The notes under the pieces: generated by a model
The model's database searches: none
The model's input: the letters and a program-made list of their open reading frames with translations, nothing else
Told to the model about the DNA's origin: nothing
Position numbers and translations under genes: made by a program
Assembly (NCBI RefSeq): GCF_004917075.1
Contig: NZ_SSYB01000005.1
Location: 456,633 to 520,632 of the forward strand
Length of the DNA: 64,000 nt
Source of the DNA: Geomonas edaphica
GTDB taxonomy: Bacteria; Desulfobacterota; Desulfuromonadia; Geobacterales; Geobacteraceae
Direction of reading: 5' to 3'
Part shown: piece by piece, positions 54,979 to 64,000 of the stretch
Position numbering within the stretch: position 1 is the first letter of the stretch
Layout of the letters: each line of letters starts with the position of its first letter

Positions 54979-56700
54979 CTAGAACTTGACCTCGAAGGTA
55001 GCGTAGATGTCACGAGCGTATTTTACCGGGGTCAGCATCATCATCCTGTTGTTCACTTCGGAAATCTTCACCGGAGCGCCTACCCAGTTGTTGCTGCCGG
55101 TGTAGTCGAAGTCGTACCACTGGAAGCCGACCCTGAAGAAGGCTTTGGAGAGGTAGGAGGAAACCGGCTTGGAGTTGAGCTCCTGAATCAGGTAGCCTTC
55201 GTAGACGTTACCGCGGGTCCCGAGCTTGGTGGTCCACATGTCGTCAGCTGCAGGAGCGAAGGTGATCCAGTTTTTGGAGCCGTGGTTGTACTCGACACCG
55301 ACCTTGGTCTTCGTCGGGGTGTAGTCGTAGCGGGCACCGGCGTATGCGGCCCAGCCAGTCTTGCTGCTCGGTTTTTCCGGATCGAAGAAGCCGCCGGTCA
55401 TGAGGCCCTGGAAACCTGCCTGAGCGGAGACGTTGTCGTTCGGGTGGGTTACGCTGAGGCCTGCGTCGGCAAAGAAGTTCAGGTTGCCCGGGCCGATGTT
55501 TTTGAGGGTGCTCATCGCGCCCGCGCCGTACCAGTCGATGGCGCCGAGGTCGGTGGACGGGTAGGTGTTGCCGAACGCGGTGTTCTTCATCGCCGGGAAG
55601 TCAAAGATGTTAAAGCCGCGGTTGTACTGCAGCCAGACGCGCAGCGGATCAGTGTCGACCGGGATGATGGCGAGACCGAGCATGTCGGTGTCTCTCAGGT
55701 TGTTCTTGGTGGTCTCAAAACCGCCTTCGAAACCGCGGCCGTAACAGATCTTAGCGTAAGCGCCGGGGAGGCCTTCGATGTCCGGTGCCCAGCCGATGGT
55801 CATGCCGTCAAAGGCGTAGTCGACGAGAAGGGCCGGGGTGCCGCCGTTGCCCGGGCGCTCGTTGTTCAGGCGCAGGTTGCTCGGAGCCCCCTCGGTGGAG
55901 GGACGGCGACCGACGGAGAACCAGATCGGCTGGTCGGCGATATTGCTCCAGGTGGCGTAGGCACGGTCGACGTTCAGCAGGCTCGAGGAGGGGACGTGTC
56001 CCAGCGTGCCGTCGAAGGTCCCGACGCGGTCGGCGAAGAACGGGGTGCCGCCGTAGTTGGTCACGGCGTTGTCGTCCTGGGCGCCGAACACCTTGTAAGC
56101 GAGCAAGCGTACGTTGACGGTCACGTCCTTGGTCGCTTTGGCGTGCATGTTGATGCCGAGACGGTTGGTGTAAATGGTGTCGTTGTTCGGCTTGTAGGCA
56201 GGTACGTAAGCCTGCTGCATGAACGGCCCCATGTTCTGAAGCAATTGGCCGTACTGGTTGAAGAAGGTGCCGGTCTGCGCGTAAGTCCTTACCCCGGACA
56301 TGGCGTTGGAGAAAGCCATAAGTCCCGCCAAGGCTTGGCCATTAGCAGGTGTCGGGTCAGCGAAAAACCCGTTCTGCATCGCATTGGCAGCGTTGGTGAA
56401 GGTAGCGTTCGCGTCGGTGTACCCAACGGTACGGCCGTTCAGATTGTCGACCCTGAAGCGGTAGTCGCCGCCGATGGTGAGCCACTTGCCGAGGGATTTT
56501 TCCTCGATCTTGTCAACCTTGCGGGTCAGATCTTCGATCTTCTTGTGGTCAGAACCCTTCTGCTGCTCTTCGAGTTTCTGAACTTTCTTGGTGAGGTCGT
56601 CGATCTTCTTCTGCATTTCCTGGTCGTCCGCCTGCGCGGCCGCCGGAACAGCCAGTGCGCAGAGGGCTGCGCCTACCAACAGCTTTTCCAGTTTTTTCAT
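54979..56700 (-). CDS. Outer-membrane beta-barrel porin with N-terminal coiled coil (DUF3373-like)
   Basis: The 573-aa protein has a signal peptide (MKKLEKLLVGAALCALAV...AQA), a coiled coil (about residues 28-65, DDQEMQKKIDDLTKKVQKLE), and then amphipathic beta strands with many aromatic residues; the last residue is Phe (FEVKF), a typical outer-membrane insertion signal. GDYRFRVDNLNG and VGRRPSTEGAP fit the DUF3373 porins beside multiheme cytochromes in Geobacter-like bacteria. It is the first gene of the cluster and may be the sleeve of a transenvelope conduit. Confidence 0.85.
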   Translation of the reverse strand: MKKLEKLLVGAALCALAVPAAAQADDQEMQKKIDDLTKKVQKLEEQQKGSDHKKIEDLTRKVDKIEEKSLGKWLTIGGDYRFRVDNLNGRTVGYTDANATFTNAANAMQNGFFADPTPANGQALAGLMAFSNAMSGVRTYAQTGTFFNQYGQLLQNMGPFMQQAYVPAYKPNNDTIYTNRLGINMHAKATKDVTVNVRLLAYKVFGAQDDNAVTNYGGTPFFADRVGTFDGTLGHVPSSSLLNVDRAYATWSNIADQPIWFSVGRRPSTEGAPSNLRLNNERPGNGGTPALLVDYAFDGMTIGWAPDIEGLPGAYAKICYGRGFEGGFETTKNNLRDTDMLGLAIIPVDTDPLRVWLQYNRGFNIFDFPAMKNTAFGNTYPSTDLGAIDWYGAGAMSTLKNIGPGNLNFFADAGLSVTHPNDNVSAQAGFQGLMTGGFFDPEKPSSKTGWAAYAGARYDYTPTKTKVGVEYNHGSKNWITFAPAADDMWTTKLGTRGNVYEGYLIQELNSKPVSSYLSKAFFRVGFQWYDFDYTGSNNWVGAPVKISEVNNRMMMLTPVKYARDIYATFEVKF

Positions 56701-56967
56701 GTACTTCTCCTTTTTCTGTTCGCTGGTGTTGAACCAACTTTATTCAGAGAGTATTGCAGATGCACGTTGCCGTGCCGAGGTAACTCATTAAACGCTGGAC
56801 GCTACTGCCCTAATCGGCGCATTGACCGGTAGATTTAGGGGAAATGTGTAATTTTGGAGATTTATAATGGTTCCAGAGTCATCCAGTCATTAATAGAATC
56901 TGGATTAGAAGGGTTGTGCGTAAGTGGGATTTTGGAGCGGGGCGATTGCCGGGACTCCTAATGAGTC

Positions 56968-56996
56968 TTATAAATCCAGCTCGCGTGATATGTCAA
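56968..56996 (-). promoter_or_regulatory. Promoter of the porin-cytochrome cluster
   Basis: On the minus strand TTGACA, a 17-bp spacer and TTATAA. It lies about 270 bp upstream of the porin ATG, giving a long leader. An inverted pair gactc/gagtc (56952-56967) lies next to the -10. Confidence 0.65.
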
Positions 56997-57096
56997 TATA
57001 TTTTTTCTCGAATATATCGCTAGGTTCATGGTTTATATACATTAATAATGTATTCACTGACGGGGCGGTGGACGTGGTGGGGGGCGCTAATAGGGG

Positions 57097-57126
57097 TTGA
57101 CGGCAAGCCGCGAATTCTCGTACTAT
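57097..57126 (+). promoter_or_regulatory. Promoter of miaB
   Basis: TTGACG, an 18-bp spacer and TACTAT, 29 bp upstream of the start codon. Confidence 0.55.
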
Positions 57127-57154
57127 TCACCAATTTAACTGACAGGATGTGGGC

Positions 57155-58480
57155 GTGATTAAGGCAAAAAAGCTTTACCTGGAAACGTTCGGTTGCCAGA
57201 TGAACGTGAGCGATTCCGAAAAGATCGTGACCCTGATGAAGGGGATGGGCTACGGGCAGACGCAGGAACCCGGGGAGGCCGACCTGGTTCTTCTTAACAC
57301 CTGCAGCATCCGGGCTACCGCCGAGCAGCGCATGTACGGACATCTCGGCAAGTTCAAGTCGATGAAGAAGAAGCGGCCTGAACTCATCATCGGCGTCGGC
57401 GGATGTGTCGCCCAGCAGGAAGGGGAGGAGCTCATGAAAAAGGCTCCCTTCGTCGACTTGGTCTTCGGCACGCACAACCTGCACCTGCTGCAGAAGATGG
57501 TCGCCGGGGCCGAGGCGGGGAAAAAAAGCGTCGCCACCGACTTTCTCGACGACGAAAAGCGCTTCGACCTCTTTCCCCACGCCGAGACCGAGGGTGGCGT
57601 CACCCGTTTCGTGACCGTCATGCAGGGGTGCGACAACTTCTGCGCCTACTGCATCGTGCCGCATGTGCGCGGGCGCGAAATCAGCAGGAGCGCCGACAAG
57701 GTGGTCGAGGAGGTGACGGCACTTGCCGCGGCAGGCGTCACCGAGGTGACCCTGCTCGGGCAGAACGTAAACTCTTACGGTTTCAAGGAGGATGCGGCGC
57801 CTGACTTCGCCGAGCTCCTCTTCCGGGTGGCCGAGGTGGACGGCATCGAAAGGCTTCGCTTCACCACCTCGCATCCCAAAGATATCTCGGCAAGGCTCAT
57901 CGACTGCTTCGCGCAGATTCCGAAACTCGCCCCGCACATCCATCTCCCGGCCCAGTCCGGCAGCGATGAGGTGCTGAAGAGGATGAACCGCGGCTACACC
58001 AGCGCCGACTACCTCGCCAAGGTGCGCGCGCTCGAAGAGGCCTGCCCCGGGATCCAGATCACCGGCGACATGATCGTAGGCTTTCCCGGCGAGGACGAAG
58101 CGGCCTTCCGAAAGACCATGGAGCTCATCGAGGAGGTGCGCTACGCCGACCTCTTCTCCTTTATCTATTCCCCCCGTCCGGGCACGAAGGCCGCAGATTT
58201 TCCCGACGAGGTGACCAGGAAGGAGAAACAGGGACGCCTGGAACTCCTGCAGGCTGCGCAAAAGCGGATCACTTTGGAGCGGAACCAGAGCCTGGTGGGT
58301 AGCGTGCAGCGGGTGTTGGTGGAGGGGGCGAGCAGCAGCGGCGACTCCCTCTTCGGCAGAACCGGCGGCAACAGGGGGACGGTCCTGCATGGAGACCTGG
58401 CCCTGGCCGGGCGTATCGTCGATGTGCGCATCACCGAAGGGCTGCAGACCCTGCTCAAAGGGGAGATCGTGCATGCCTGA
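57155..58480 (+). CDS. miaB: tRNA-2-methylthio-N6-isopentenyladenosine synthase MiaB
   Basis: The 441-aa radical-SAM enzyme adds a methylthio group to i6A37 of tRNA. The N-terminal UPF0004 domain begins ETFGCQMNVSDSE with the first auxiliary-cluster Cys, followed by LNTCSIR and GGCVAQQ; the radical-SAM CxxxCxxC is GCDNFCAYCIVP (about residue 155); a C-terminal TRAM domain ends the protein. Start: GTG at 57155 with agga 7 bp upstream. The next gene overlaps it by 8 bp. Confidence 0.95.
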   Translation: MIKAKKLYLETFGCQMNVSDSEKIVTLMKGMGYGQTQEPGEADLVLLNTCSIRATAEQRMYGHLGKFKSMKKKRPELIIGVGGCVAQQEGEELMKKAPFVDLVFGTHNLHLLQKMVAGAEAGKKSVATDFLDDEKRFDLFPHAETEGGVTRFVTVMQGCDNFCAYCIVPHVRGREISRSADKVVEEVTALAAAGVTEVTLLGQNVNSYGFKEDAAPDFAELLFRVAEVDGIERLRFTTSHPKDISARLIDCFAQIPKLAPHIHLPAQSGSDEVLKRMNRGYTSADYLAKVRALEEACPGIQITGDMIVGFPGEDEAAFRKTMELIEEVRYADLFSFIYSPRPGTKAADFPDEVTRKEKQGRLELLQAAQKRITLERNQSLVGSVQRVLVEGASSSGDSLFGRTGGNRGTVLHGDLALAGRIVDVRITEGLQTLLKGEIVHA

Positions 58481-59003
58481 GAAGGGGGAGAAGGGACCGA
58501 TGTACGTCGAGATGAAGGTATTTGGCTTCGCCATGGACGCCATCGCACAGATGCCGGTCATCATCCTGAAAGATCCCGATGAGAAGTTGGCCGTGCCGGT
58601 CTGGATCAACGCCTCCGAGTCGGTTTCTTTCGCCGCGCAGTTCGTGGGGCGGGAGATGAGCGCCCGCAACGCCCGCCGTGACGTCTTCACTGCACTCATC
58701 GAGCATCTCGGCATGACGGTAGTCGGCATCTACGTCGAGAGCCTGCGCGACGGCATCTTCACCGCCTCGGTGCGGGTAGTGGACGGTGCGGCCGAAGAGA
58801 TCCGACTCGAGGTGCACGTGGCCGAGGCGATGCTCTTTTCACTGAAATACCGCCTCCCTGTATGGGTGAGCGATGAGGTGCTGGGCCAGGCGTCGAAGCT
58901 TGACATGAACGAAGAGGGGTTTGTCCGCGAAAACAACGCCCGCCGCTTCGTCGACTTTCTGGACCACATGGACCCCTCTGCCATGGGCAAATACCCCATG
59001 TAG
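58473..59003 (+). CDS. Bifunctional-nuclease family protein (DUF151)
   Basis: The 176-aa protein has the DUF151 core (MKVFGFAMDAIAQMPVIILK, VWINASESVSFAAQFVGRE, DGIFTASVRVVDGAAEEI, YRLPVWVSDEVL). Members bind or cleave nucleic acids in plants and some bacteria; in bacteria the role is unclear. Two good starts: ATG 58473 (aaggggag) overlapping miaB, or ATG 58500 (ggggag) giving MYVEMKVFG. I give the longer form. Co-transcribed with miaB. Confidence 0.82.
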   Translation: MPEKGEKGPMYVEMKVFGFAMDAIAQMPVIILKDPDEKLAVPVWINASESVSFAAQFVGREMSARNARRDVFTALIEHLGMTVVGIYVESLRDGIFTASVRVVDGAAEEIRLEVHVAEAMLFSLKYRLPVWVSDEVLGQASKLDMNEEGFVRENNARRFVDFLDHMDPSAMGKYPM

Positions 59004-59034
59004 CCCTACCGTCCTTTGCCGTCGCGGCGTCCAT

Positions 59035-59072
59035 GCCCCCTCTCCCCCCGGGAGAGGGTCGGGGTGAGGGGC
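59035..59072. repeat. G/C palindromic repeat (ccctctcccc / gggagaggg)
   Basis: A hairpin of ccccctctcccccc and gggagaggg followed by a second G-rich half (cggggtgaggg). This kind of palindrome is very common in proteobacterial intergenic DNA. Another G-rich stretch with inverted ends (aaaggg / cccttt) lies at 59187-59218. Confidence 0.55.
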
Positions 59073-59251
59073 GTCGCCTAGCGCTGAGAAAGATGCAACG
59101 GTGCTGGTGTGAGGGCGCCGTCCTAACGAAGAGGGACATCAAGCGGCCGGTGGCGTCCCGCACCGTATTGAAAAAAGAAGTCATAAAGGGTAGGGTGAGG
59201 GTGGGCCCTGCCCTTTCTTAATTAACTACAGCGTCAATCCGGAGGAAAGAC

Positions 59252-60322
59252 ATGCGCGACGCATCATTTCAATTTCTGCAGCAGCTTCTGGCCGCGCCCA
59301 GCCCCTCGGGGTATGAGCAACCGGCCCAGCGCGTTTTCCGCTCCTACATAGAACCTTTCTGCCAGGTTGCCACCGACGTCATGGGCAACGTGTTCGGCAT
59401 GATCCAGGGCGAGGGGAAGGACCGTCCGCGCGTCATGGTGGTGGGGCACTCCGACGAGATCGGCCTGCAGGTGCGCTACCTGGACGACAACGGTTTCATC
59501 TACTTCTCGGCAGTCGGCGGCGTCGACCCGCACATCACACCGGGGATGCGCGTGCACGTGCACACCTCCCGCGGCGCGATAAACGGCGTCATCGGGAAGC
59601 GTCCCATCCACCTGATCGAGCCCAAGGAGCGCGACCAGGTGATCAAGCTGGACGCCCAGTACATCGATATCGGCGCCGCGAGCAAGAAGGAGGCCCTCGA
59701 GTGGGTCCGGGTCGGCGACCCGATCACCTTTGCGAGCAACCTCGAGCGTCTCTTCGGGGACCGCGTAAGCTCGCGCGGCCTCGACGACAAGGCGGGAAGC
59801 TTCGTGGTCGCAGAGGTGCTGCGCCGCGTCTCCGAACTGCCGGACGGGCTCCCGGTCGATCTCTACGGCGTCTCCTCGGTTCAGGAAGAGGTCGGTCTCA
59901 GGGGGGGCACCACGAGCTCCTACTCGGTGAACCCCGACGTGGGCATCTGCGTCGAGGTGGACTTCGCCACCGACCAGCCCGACGTGGACAAAAAGCACAA
60001 CGGCGAGGTTGGGCTCGGCAAGGGGCCGATCCTGCCGCGCGGCGCGAACATAAATCCGGTGCTCTTCGATCTCCTCTCCGACACCGCGCAGGATAACGGC
60101 ATCGCCGTGCAGTACACCGGCATCGCCCGAGCCACCGGCACCGACGCGAACCCGATGCAGATCTCGCGCGGCGGCGTCGCGACCGCCCTCGTCAAGCTTC
60201 CGCTGCGTTACATGCACACCCCGGTCGAGACCATGTCCCTCTCTGACCTGGACCACGCGGTCGACCTGATCGTCGCCTCCCTCTCGAAGATGGGTAAACG
60301 GGACGCCTTCATCCCGATGTGA
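59252..60322 (+). CDS. M42-family metallo-aminopeptidase
   Basis: The 356-aa protein has the M42 zinc site: VGHSDEIGLQV, GLDDKAGSF, the catalytic pair in SVQEEVGLRGG, EVDFATD and the last ligand in YMHTPVETM. It likely removes N-terminal residues from peptides and forms large cytosolic oligomers. The start has ggaggaaag. A strong terminator follows. Confidence 0.92.
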   Translation: MRDASFQFLQQLLAAPSPSGYEQPAQRVFRSYIEPFCQVATDVMGNVFGMIQGEGKDRPRVMVVGHSDEIGLQVRYLDDNGFIYFSAVGGVDPHITPGMRVHVHTSRGAINGVIGKRPIHLIEPKERDQVIKLDAQYIDIGAASKKEALEWVRVGDPITFASNLERLFGDRVSSRGLDDKAGSFVVAEVLRRVSELPDGLPVDLYGVSSVQEEVGLRGGTTSSYSVNPDVGICVEVDFATDQPDVDKKHNGEVGLGKGPILPRGANINPVLFDLLSDTAQDNGIAVQYTGIARATGTDANPMQISRGGVATALVKLPLRYMHTPVETMSLSDLDHAVDLIVASLSKMGKRDAFIPM

Positions 60323-60324
60323 GA

Positions 60325-60361
60325 AAAAACCCCCTCGCGGCAAAAACGCGAGGGGGTTTTT
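60325..60361 (+). terminator. Terminator of the peptidase gene
   Basis: The stem aaaaccccctcgcg / cgcgagggggtttt with a 7-base loop is followed by t. Confidence 0.9.
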
Positions 60362-60520
60362 CGTAGCGCGGCAGACGGCGGCGCTCCTGCAGTGCAGCCA
60401 CGCCGCCGCGCGGAGCGGATGCGCCGCACCGGGATTTCCCCATACCCATTAGCAGTGGTAGTGTAGACGCTAAGGTTGGGAAATCCTATGCTTTTCCCTT
60501 TGTCATTAGCCTAATTTTAG

Positions 60521-60549
60521 TTGACTTGCCTTCCCCCTTGTAATAGGTT
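60521..60549 (+). promoter_or_regulatory. Candidate promoter of guaB
   Basis: TTGACT, a 17-bp spacer and TAGGTT, 44 bp upstream of the start. Confidence 0.35.
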
Positions 60550-60559
60550 TTCCGGTTAA

Positions 60560-62062
<1,503 letters not shown>

Positions 62063-62072
62063 CCTTTAACCC

Positions 62073-62171
62073 GTTAACGCAAAGCCGCGGAGGCGCGGAG
62101 ACGCTAAAGAAATCCTTTTCTTCTGGCCTCTCTTTTACCCCGCGGCTTTGCGACTTTGCGTCTTTGCGTTA
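62073..62171. repeat. Octamer element, second copy, in the guaB-guaA gap
   Basis: Left arm gttaacgcaaagccgcgg (62073-62090) and right arm ccgcggctttgcg followed by two more octamers (62140-62171) are inverted. It is the same family as 11761-11966, with the octamers expanded to about three on the right and one on the left. Confidence 0.8.
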
Positions 62172-62206
62172 CAGCCTTTGACTTTCAATAGATAAGGAAC
62201 CTCAAA

Positions 62207-63757
62207 ATGACCGTAGATATCCACTCAGAGAAGGTGCTGATCCTCGACTTCGGCTCCCAGGTGACCCAGCTCATCGCGCGCCGCGTGAGGGAGCAGAGCG
62301 TCTACTGCGAGATTCACCCCTACAACATGGCGCTCGAGAAGATAAAGGCGTTCGCACCGAAGGGGATCATCCTCTCCGGCGGCCCCTCCAGCGTCTACGA
62401 CAAGGATGCCCCGCACTCCGACCTCGGCATCTATGACCTGGGCATCCCGATCCTCGGGATTTGCTACGGCATGCAGCTCATGACCCAGCAGCTTGGCGGG
62501 CGCGTCGAGCGCTGCGACAAGCGCGAGTTCGGCCGCGCCACCCTCTCCCTTGACGGCGCGAGCGAAATCTTCGCCGGTTTCGACGGCGGCGCCGAGGTCT
62601 GGATGTCCCACGGCGACCGCATCGAGGAGATCCCTGCCGGCTTCGTCAAGATGGCCCACACCCAGACCTGCCCGGTTGCCGCCATGAAGGACGACAAGCG
62701 CCGCTTCTACGGCGTGCAGTTCCACCCCGAGGTGGTGCACACCCCGCGCGGCGACGAGATGATCGGCAACTTCCTGTTCAACGTCTGCGGTTCCCAGCCG
62801 ACCTGGACCATGGCGAACTTCATCGAGACCGAGATCGAGGACATCCGCAGGAAGGTCGGCACCGGCAAGGTGCTCTGCGCCCTCTCCGGCGGGGTCGACT
62901 CCTCCGTCGTCGCGGTCCTCATCCACAAGGCGATCGGCGACCAACTCCAGTGCGTCTTCGTCAACAACGGCCTCTTGAGGAAAGGGGAGGCCGAGAAGGT
63001 GGTGAACCTCTTCACCAAGCACTTCAAGATCAACCTCGACTACGTTGATGCCGCCGACCGCTTCTTGGGCGTGCTCTCCGGCGTTTCCGACCCCGAGAAG
63101 AAAAGGAAGATCATCGGCAACGAGTTCATCTACCTCTTCGAGGAAGAGGCCAAAAAGCTCGGGCAGGTGGACTACCTGGCCCAGGGAACCCTCTACCCCG
63201 ACGTCATCGAATCCGTCTCCACGAAAGGGCCCTCCGCCGTCATCAAGAGCCACCACAACGTGGGTGGGCTTCCCGAGAAGATGAACCTGAAGCTCCTCGA
63301 GCCGGTGCGCGAACTCTTCAAGGACGAGGTGCGGCTTCTCGGCAAGGAACTCGGCATGCCCGACGAGGTGGTGTACCGTCAGCCCTTCCCGGGACCGGGC
63401 CTCGCCATCCGCTGCATTGGCGAACTCTCCGGCGAGAAGCTCGACATCCTGCGCGAAGCCGACGCCATCGTCATCGAAGAAATCCGCAAAGCTGGGTTAT
63501 ATCGCGACATCTGGCAGTCATTTGCCGTGCTGCTGCCGGTGAAAACCGTCGGCGTAATGGGGGACGCCCGCACCTACGAGTACACCGTTGCCCTCCGCGC
63601 GGTGAACTCCCTGGACGGCATGACCGCCGACTGGGTCAAGCTCCCGTATGAGCTTTTGGGGAGCATATCCTCCCGTATCATAAACGAAGTGAAGGGTGTC
63701 AACCGCGTGGTTTACGACATCAGCCAGAAGCCCCCCGCAACCATCGAGTGGGAATAA
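62207..63757 (+). CDS. guaA: GMP synthase (glutamine-hydrolysing)
   Basis: The 516-aa enzyme aminates XMP to GMP. The N-terminal class I GATase has the catalytic Cys in GICYGMQ and the His-Glu in QFHPEVVHT; the ATP-PPase motif is [14 protein letters not shown] (about residue 226), and the dimerisation domain includes [10 protein letters not shown]. Standard length. Confidence 0.97.
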   Translation: MTVDIHSEKVLILDFGSQVTQLIARRVREQSVYCEIHPYNMALEKIKAFAPKGIILSGGPSSVYDKDAPHSDLGIYDLGIPILGICYGMQLMTQQLGGRVERCDKREFGRATLSLDGASEIFAGFDGGAEVWMSHGDRIEEIPAGFVKMAHTQTCPVAAMKDDKRRFYGVQFHPEVVHTPRGDEMIGNFLFNVCGSQPTWTMANFIETEIEDIRRKVGTGKVLCALSGGVDSSVVAVLIHKAIGDQLQCVFVNNGLLRKGEAEKVVNLFTKHFKINLDYVDAADRFLGVLSGVSDPEKKRKIIGNEFIYLFEEEAKKLGQVDYLAQGTLYPDVIESVSTKGPSAVIKSHHNVGGLPEKMNLKLLEPVRELFKDEVRLLGKELGMPDEVVYRQPFPGPGLAIRCIGELSGEKLDILREADAIVIEEIRKAGLYRDIWQSFAVLLPVKTVGVMGDARTYEYTVALRAVNSLDGMTADWVKLPYELLGSISSRIINEVKGVNRVVYDISQKPPATIEWE

Positions 63758-63802
63758 ACCGGGCCGGCCTCATCCCTTGAGGTCCGCTTTTTGCACAAAT
63801 AC

Positions 63803-63838
63803 ACCGCGGTGACCGCCGGCAAGGCCGGTCACCGCGGT
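63803..63838 (+). terminator. Terminator of guaA
   Basis: The 13-bp stem accgcggtgaccg / cggtcaccgcggt with a 10-base loop is followed by tctttc. Confidence 0.8.
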
Positions 63839-63862
63839 TCTTTCGTATCTGGAGAGTGAAAA

Positions 63863-64000
63863 ATGGGTCCAATCCGGCTGCTAATCTTCGACCTGGACGG
63901 CACGCTCATCGACTCGCTGCCCGACCTGACCGATGCCACCAACCTGATCCGCGAGAGATACGGTCTGCCGCGGATCGGCATCAGCGACGTGCGCAAGCTT
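63863..64000 (+). CDS. gph: Phosphoglycolate phosphatase-like HAD hydrolase (partial)
   Basis: The window ends in this gene; 46 codons are seen (MGPIRLLIFDLDGTLIDSLPD...). The HAD motif I DLDGTLIDS with both catalytic Asp residues fits phosphoglycolate phosphatase or a related phosphatase (PGP/Gph). ggaga lies 9 bp before the ATG. The symbol is likely but not certain with so little sequence. Confidence 0.75.
   Translation, partial: MGPIRLLIFDLDGTLIDSLPDLTDATNLIRERYGLPRIGISDVRKL

Larger units (their letters stand above)
56701..57154. other. Divergent intergenic region
   Basis: 454 bp containing the divergent promoters of the porin cluster and miaB, with an AT-rich stretch at 56995-57055 between them. 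The porin leader is about 260 nt long. No gene is seen. Confidence 0.5.

Noticed and set aside
54601..56832. 743-codon plus-strand frame opposite the porin
   Set aside because: Shadow of the porin; the minus-strand protein has a signal peptide and terminal Phe.

Overview
The window is about 62-64% GC, densely coded, and reads as a chromosomal segment of a Geobacter-type deltaproteobacterium (Desulfuromonadales / Geobacterales; the Geomonas-Citrifermentans-Geobacter group is my inference). The reasons are two eight-heme c-type cytochromes beside a beta-barrel porin, both ATP- and GTP-dependent PEP carboxykinases, a chemosensory cluster rich in DUF4388/receiver proteins, a dockerin-bearing secreted giant, and widespread ggagg ribosome binding sites. 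No rRNA, tRNA, insertion sequence, CRISPR array or prophage was seen. The left edge cuts a lipoprotein gene and the right edge cuts a phosphoglycolate-phosphatase-like gene.

Layout. 1-8.5 kb: secreted and lipid-anchored proteins (partial lipoprotein, 1611-aa BNR/Ig/dockerin protein, 381-aa lipoprotein) around a PilZ protein and an NRDE/TANGO2 protein. 8.9-11.7 kb: a complete three-gene ABC importer of the TrpXYZ type. 12.1-13.5 kb: hisI and hisG. 13.6-15.7 kb: an accessory patch with an orphan XRE antitoxin, a 483-bp array of 21-bp repeats and two small unknown genes. 15.8-22.5 kb: a leftward arn operon (arnT, arnA dehydrogenase half, arnB, arnC, arnA formyltransferase half, arnD) for L-Ara4N modification of lipid A, with ArnA split into two separated genes. 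22.7-29.5 kb: quinone oxidoreductase, a 63-aa protein, pckA, pckG, rubredoxin and a class V aminotransferase. 29.7-30.5 kb: a ParE/Phd toxin-antitoxin pair beside a frameshifted higA remnant. 30.7 kb: der.

32.1-45.4 kb is the most distinctive block: thirteen co-directional genes, mostly overlapping or tightly spaced, forming a chemosensory-like system (CheA, two CheW, CheR, CheB, four stand-alone or composite receiver proteins, plus a DUF4388-REC-GAF-like protein, an ExeA-type AAA ATPase, a HEAT-repeat protein with an apparent CTG start, a zinc-ribbon receiver and a coiled-coil GAF protein). No methyl-accepting receptor and no flagellar gene is in the window, so the input and output of this array are not given by context.

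45.7-50.3 kb holds housekeeping genes (leuS, lptE, holA, rpsT with a UUG start). 50.6 kb is a methyltransferase. 51.3-56.7 kb is a leftward porin / small exported protein / octaheme / octaheme cluster that looks like a transenvelope electron conduit. 57.2-64 kb has miaB, a DUF151 nuclease-like gene, an M42 peptidase, guaB, guaA and the start of gph.

Three kinds of short intergenic repeat recur: an octamer element (acgcaaag, two copies, inverted arms), a heptamer element (gaacgtt, two copies bracketing cheA and the AAA gene), and G/C-rich palindromes including two identical 38-bp copies. Organism, operon and function statements are from reading the sequence and from family knowledge; no database search was run.
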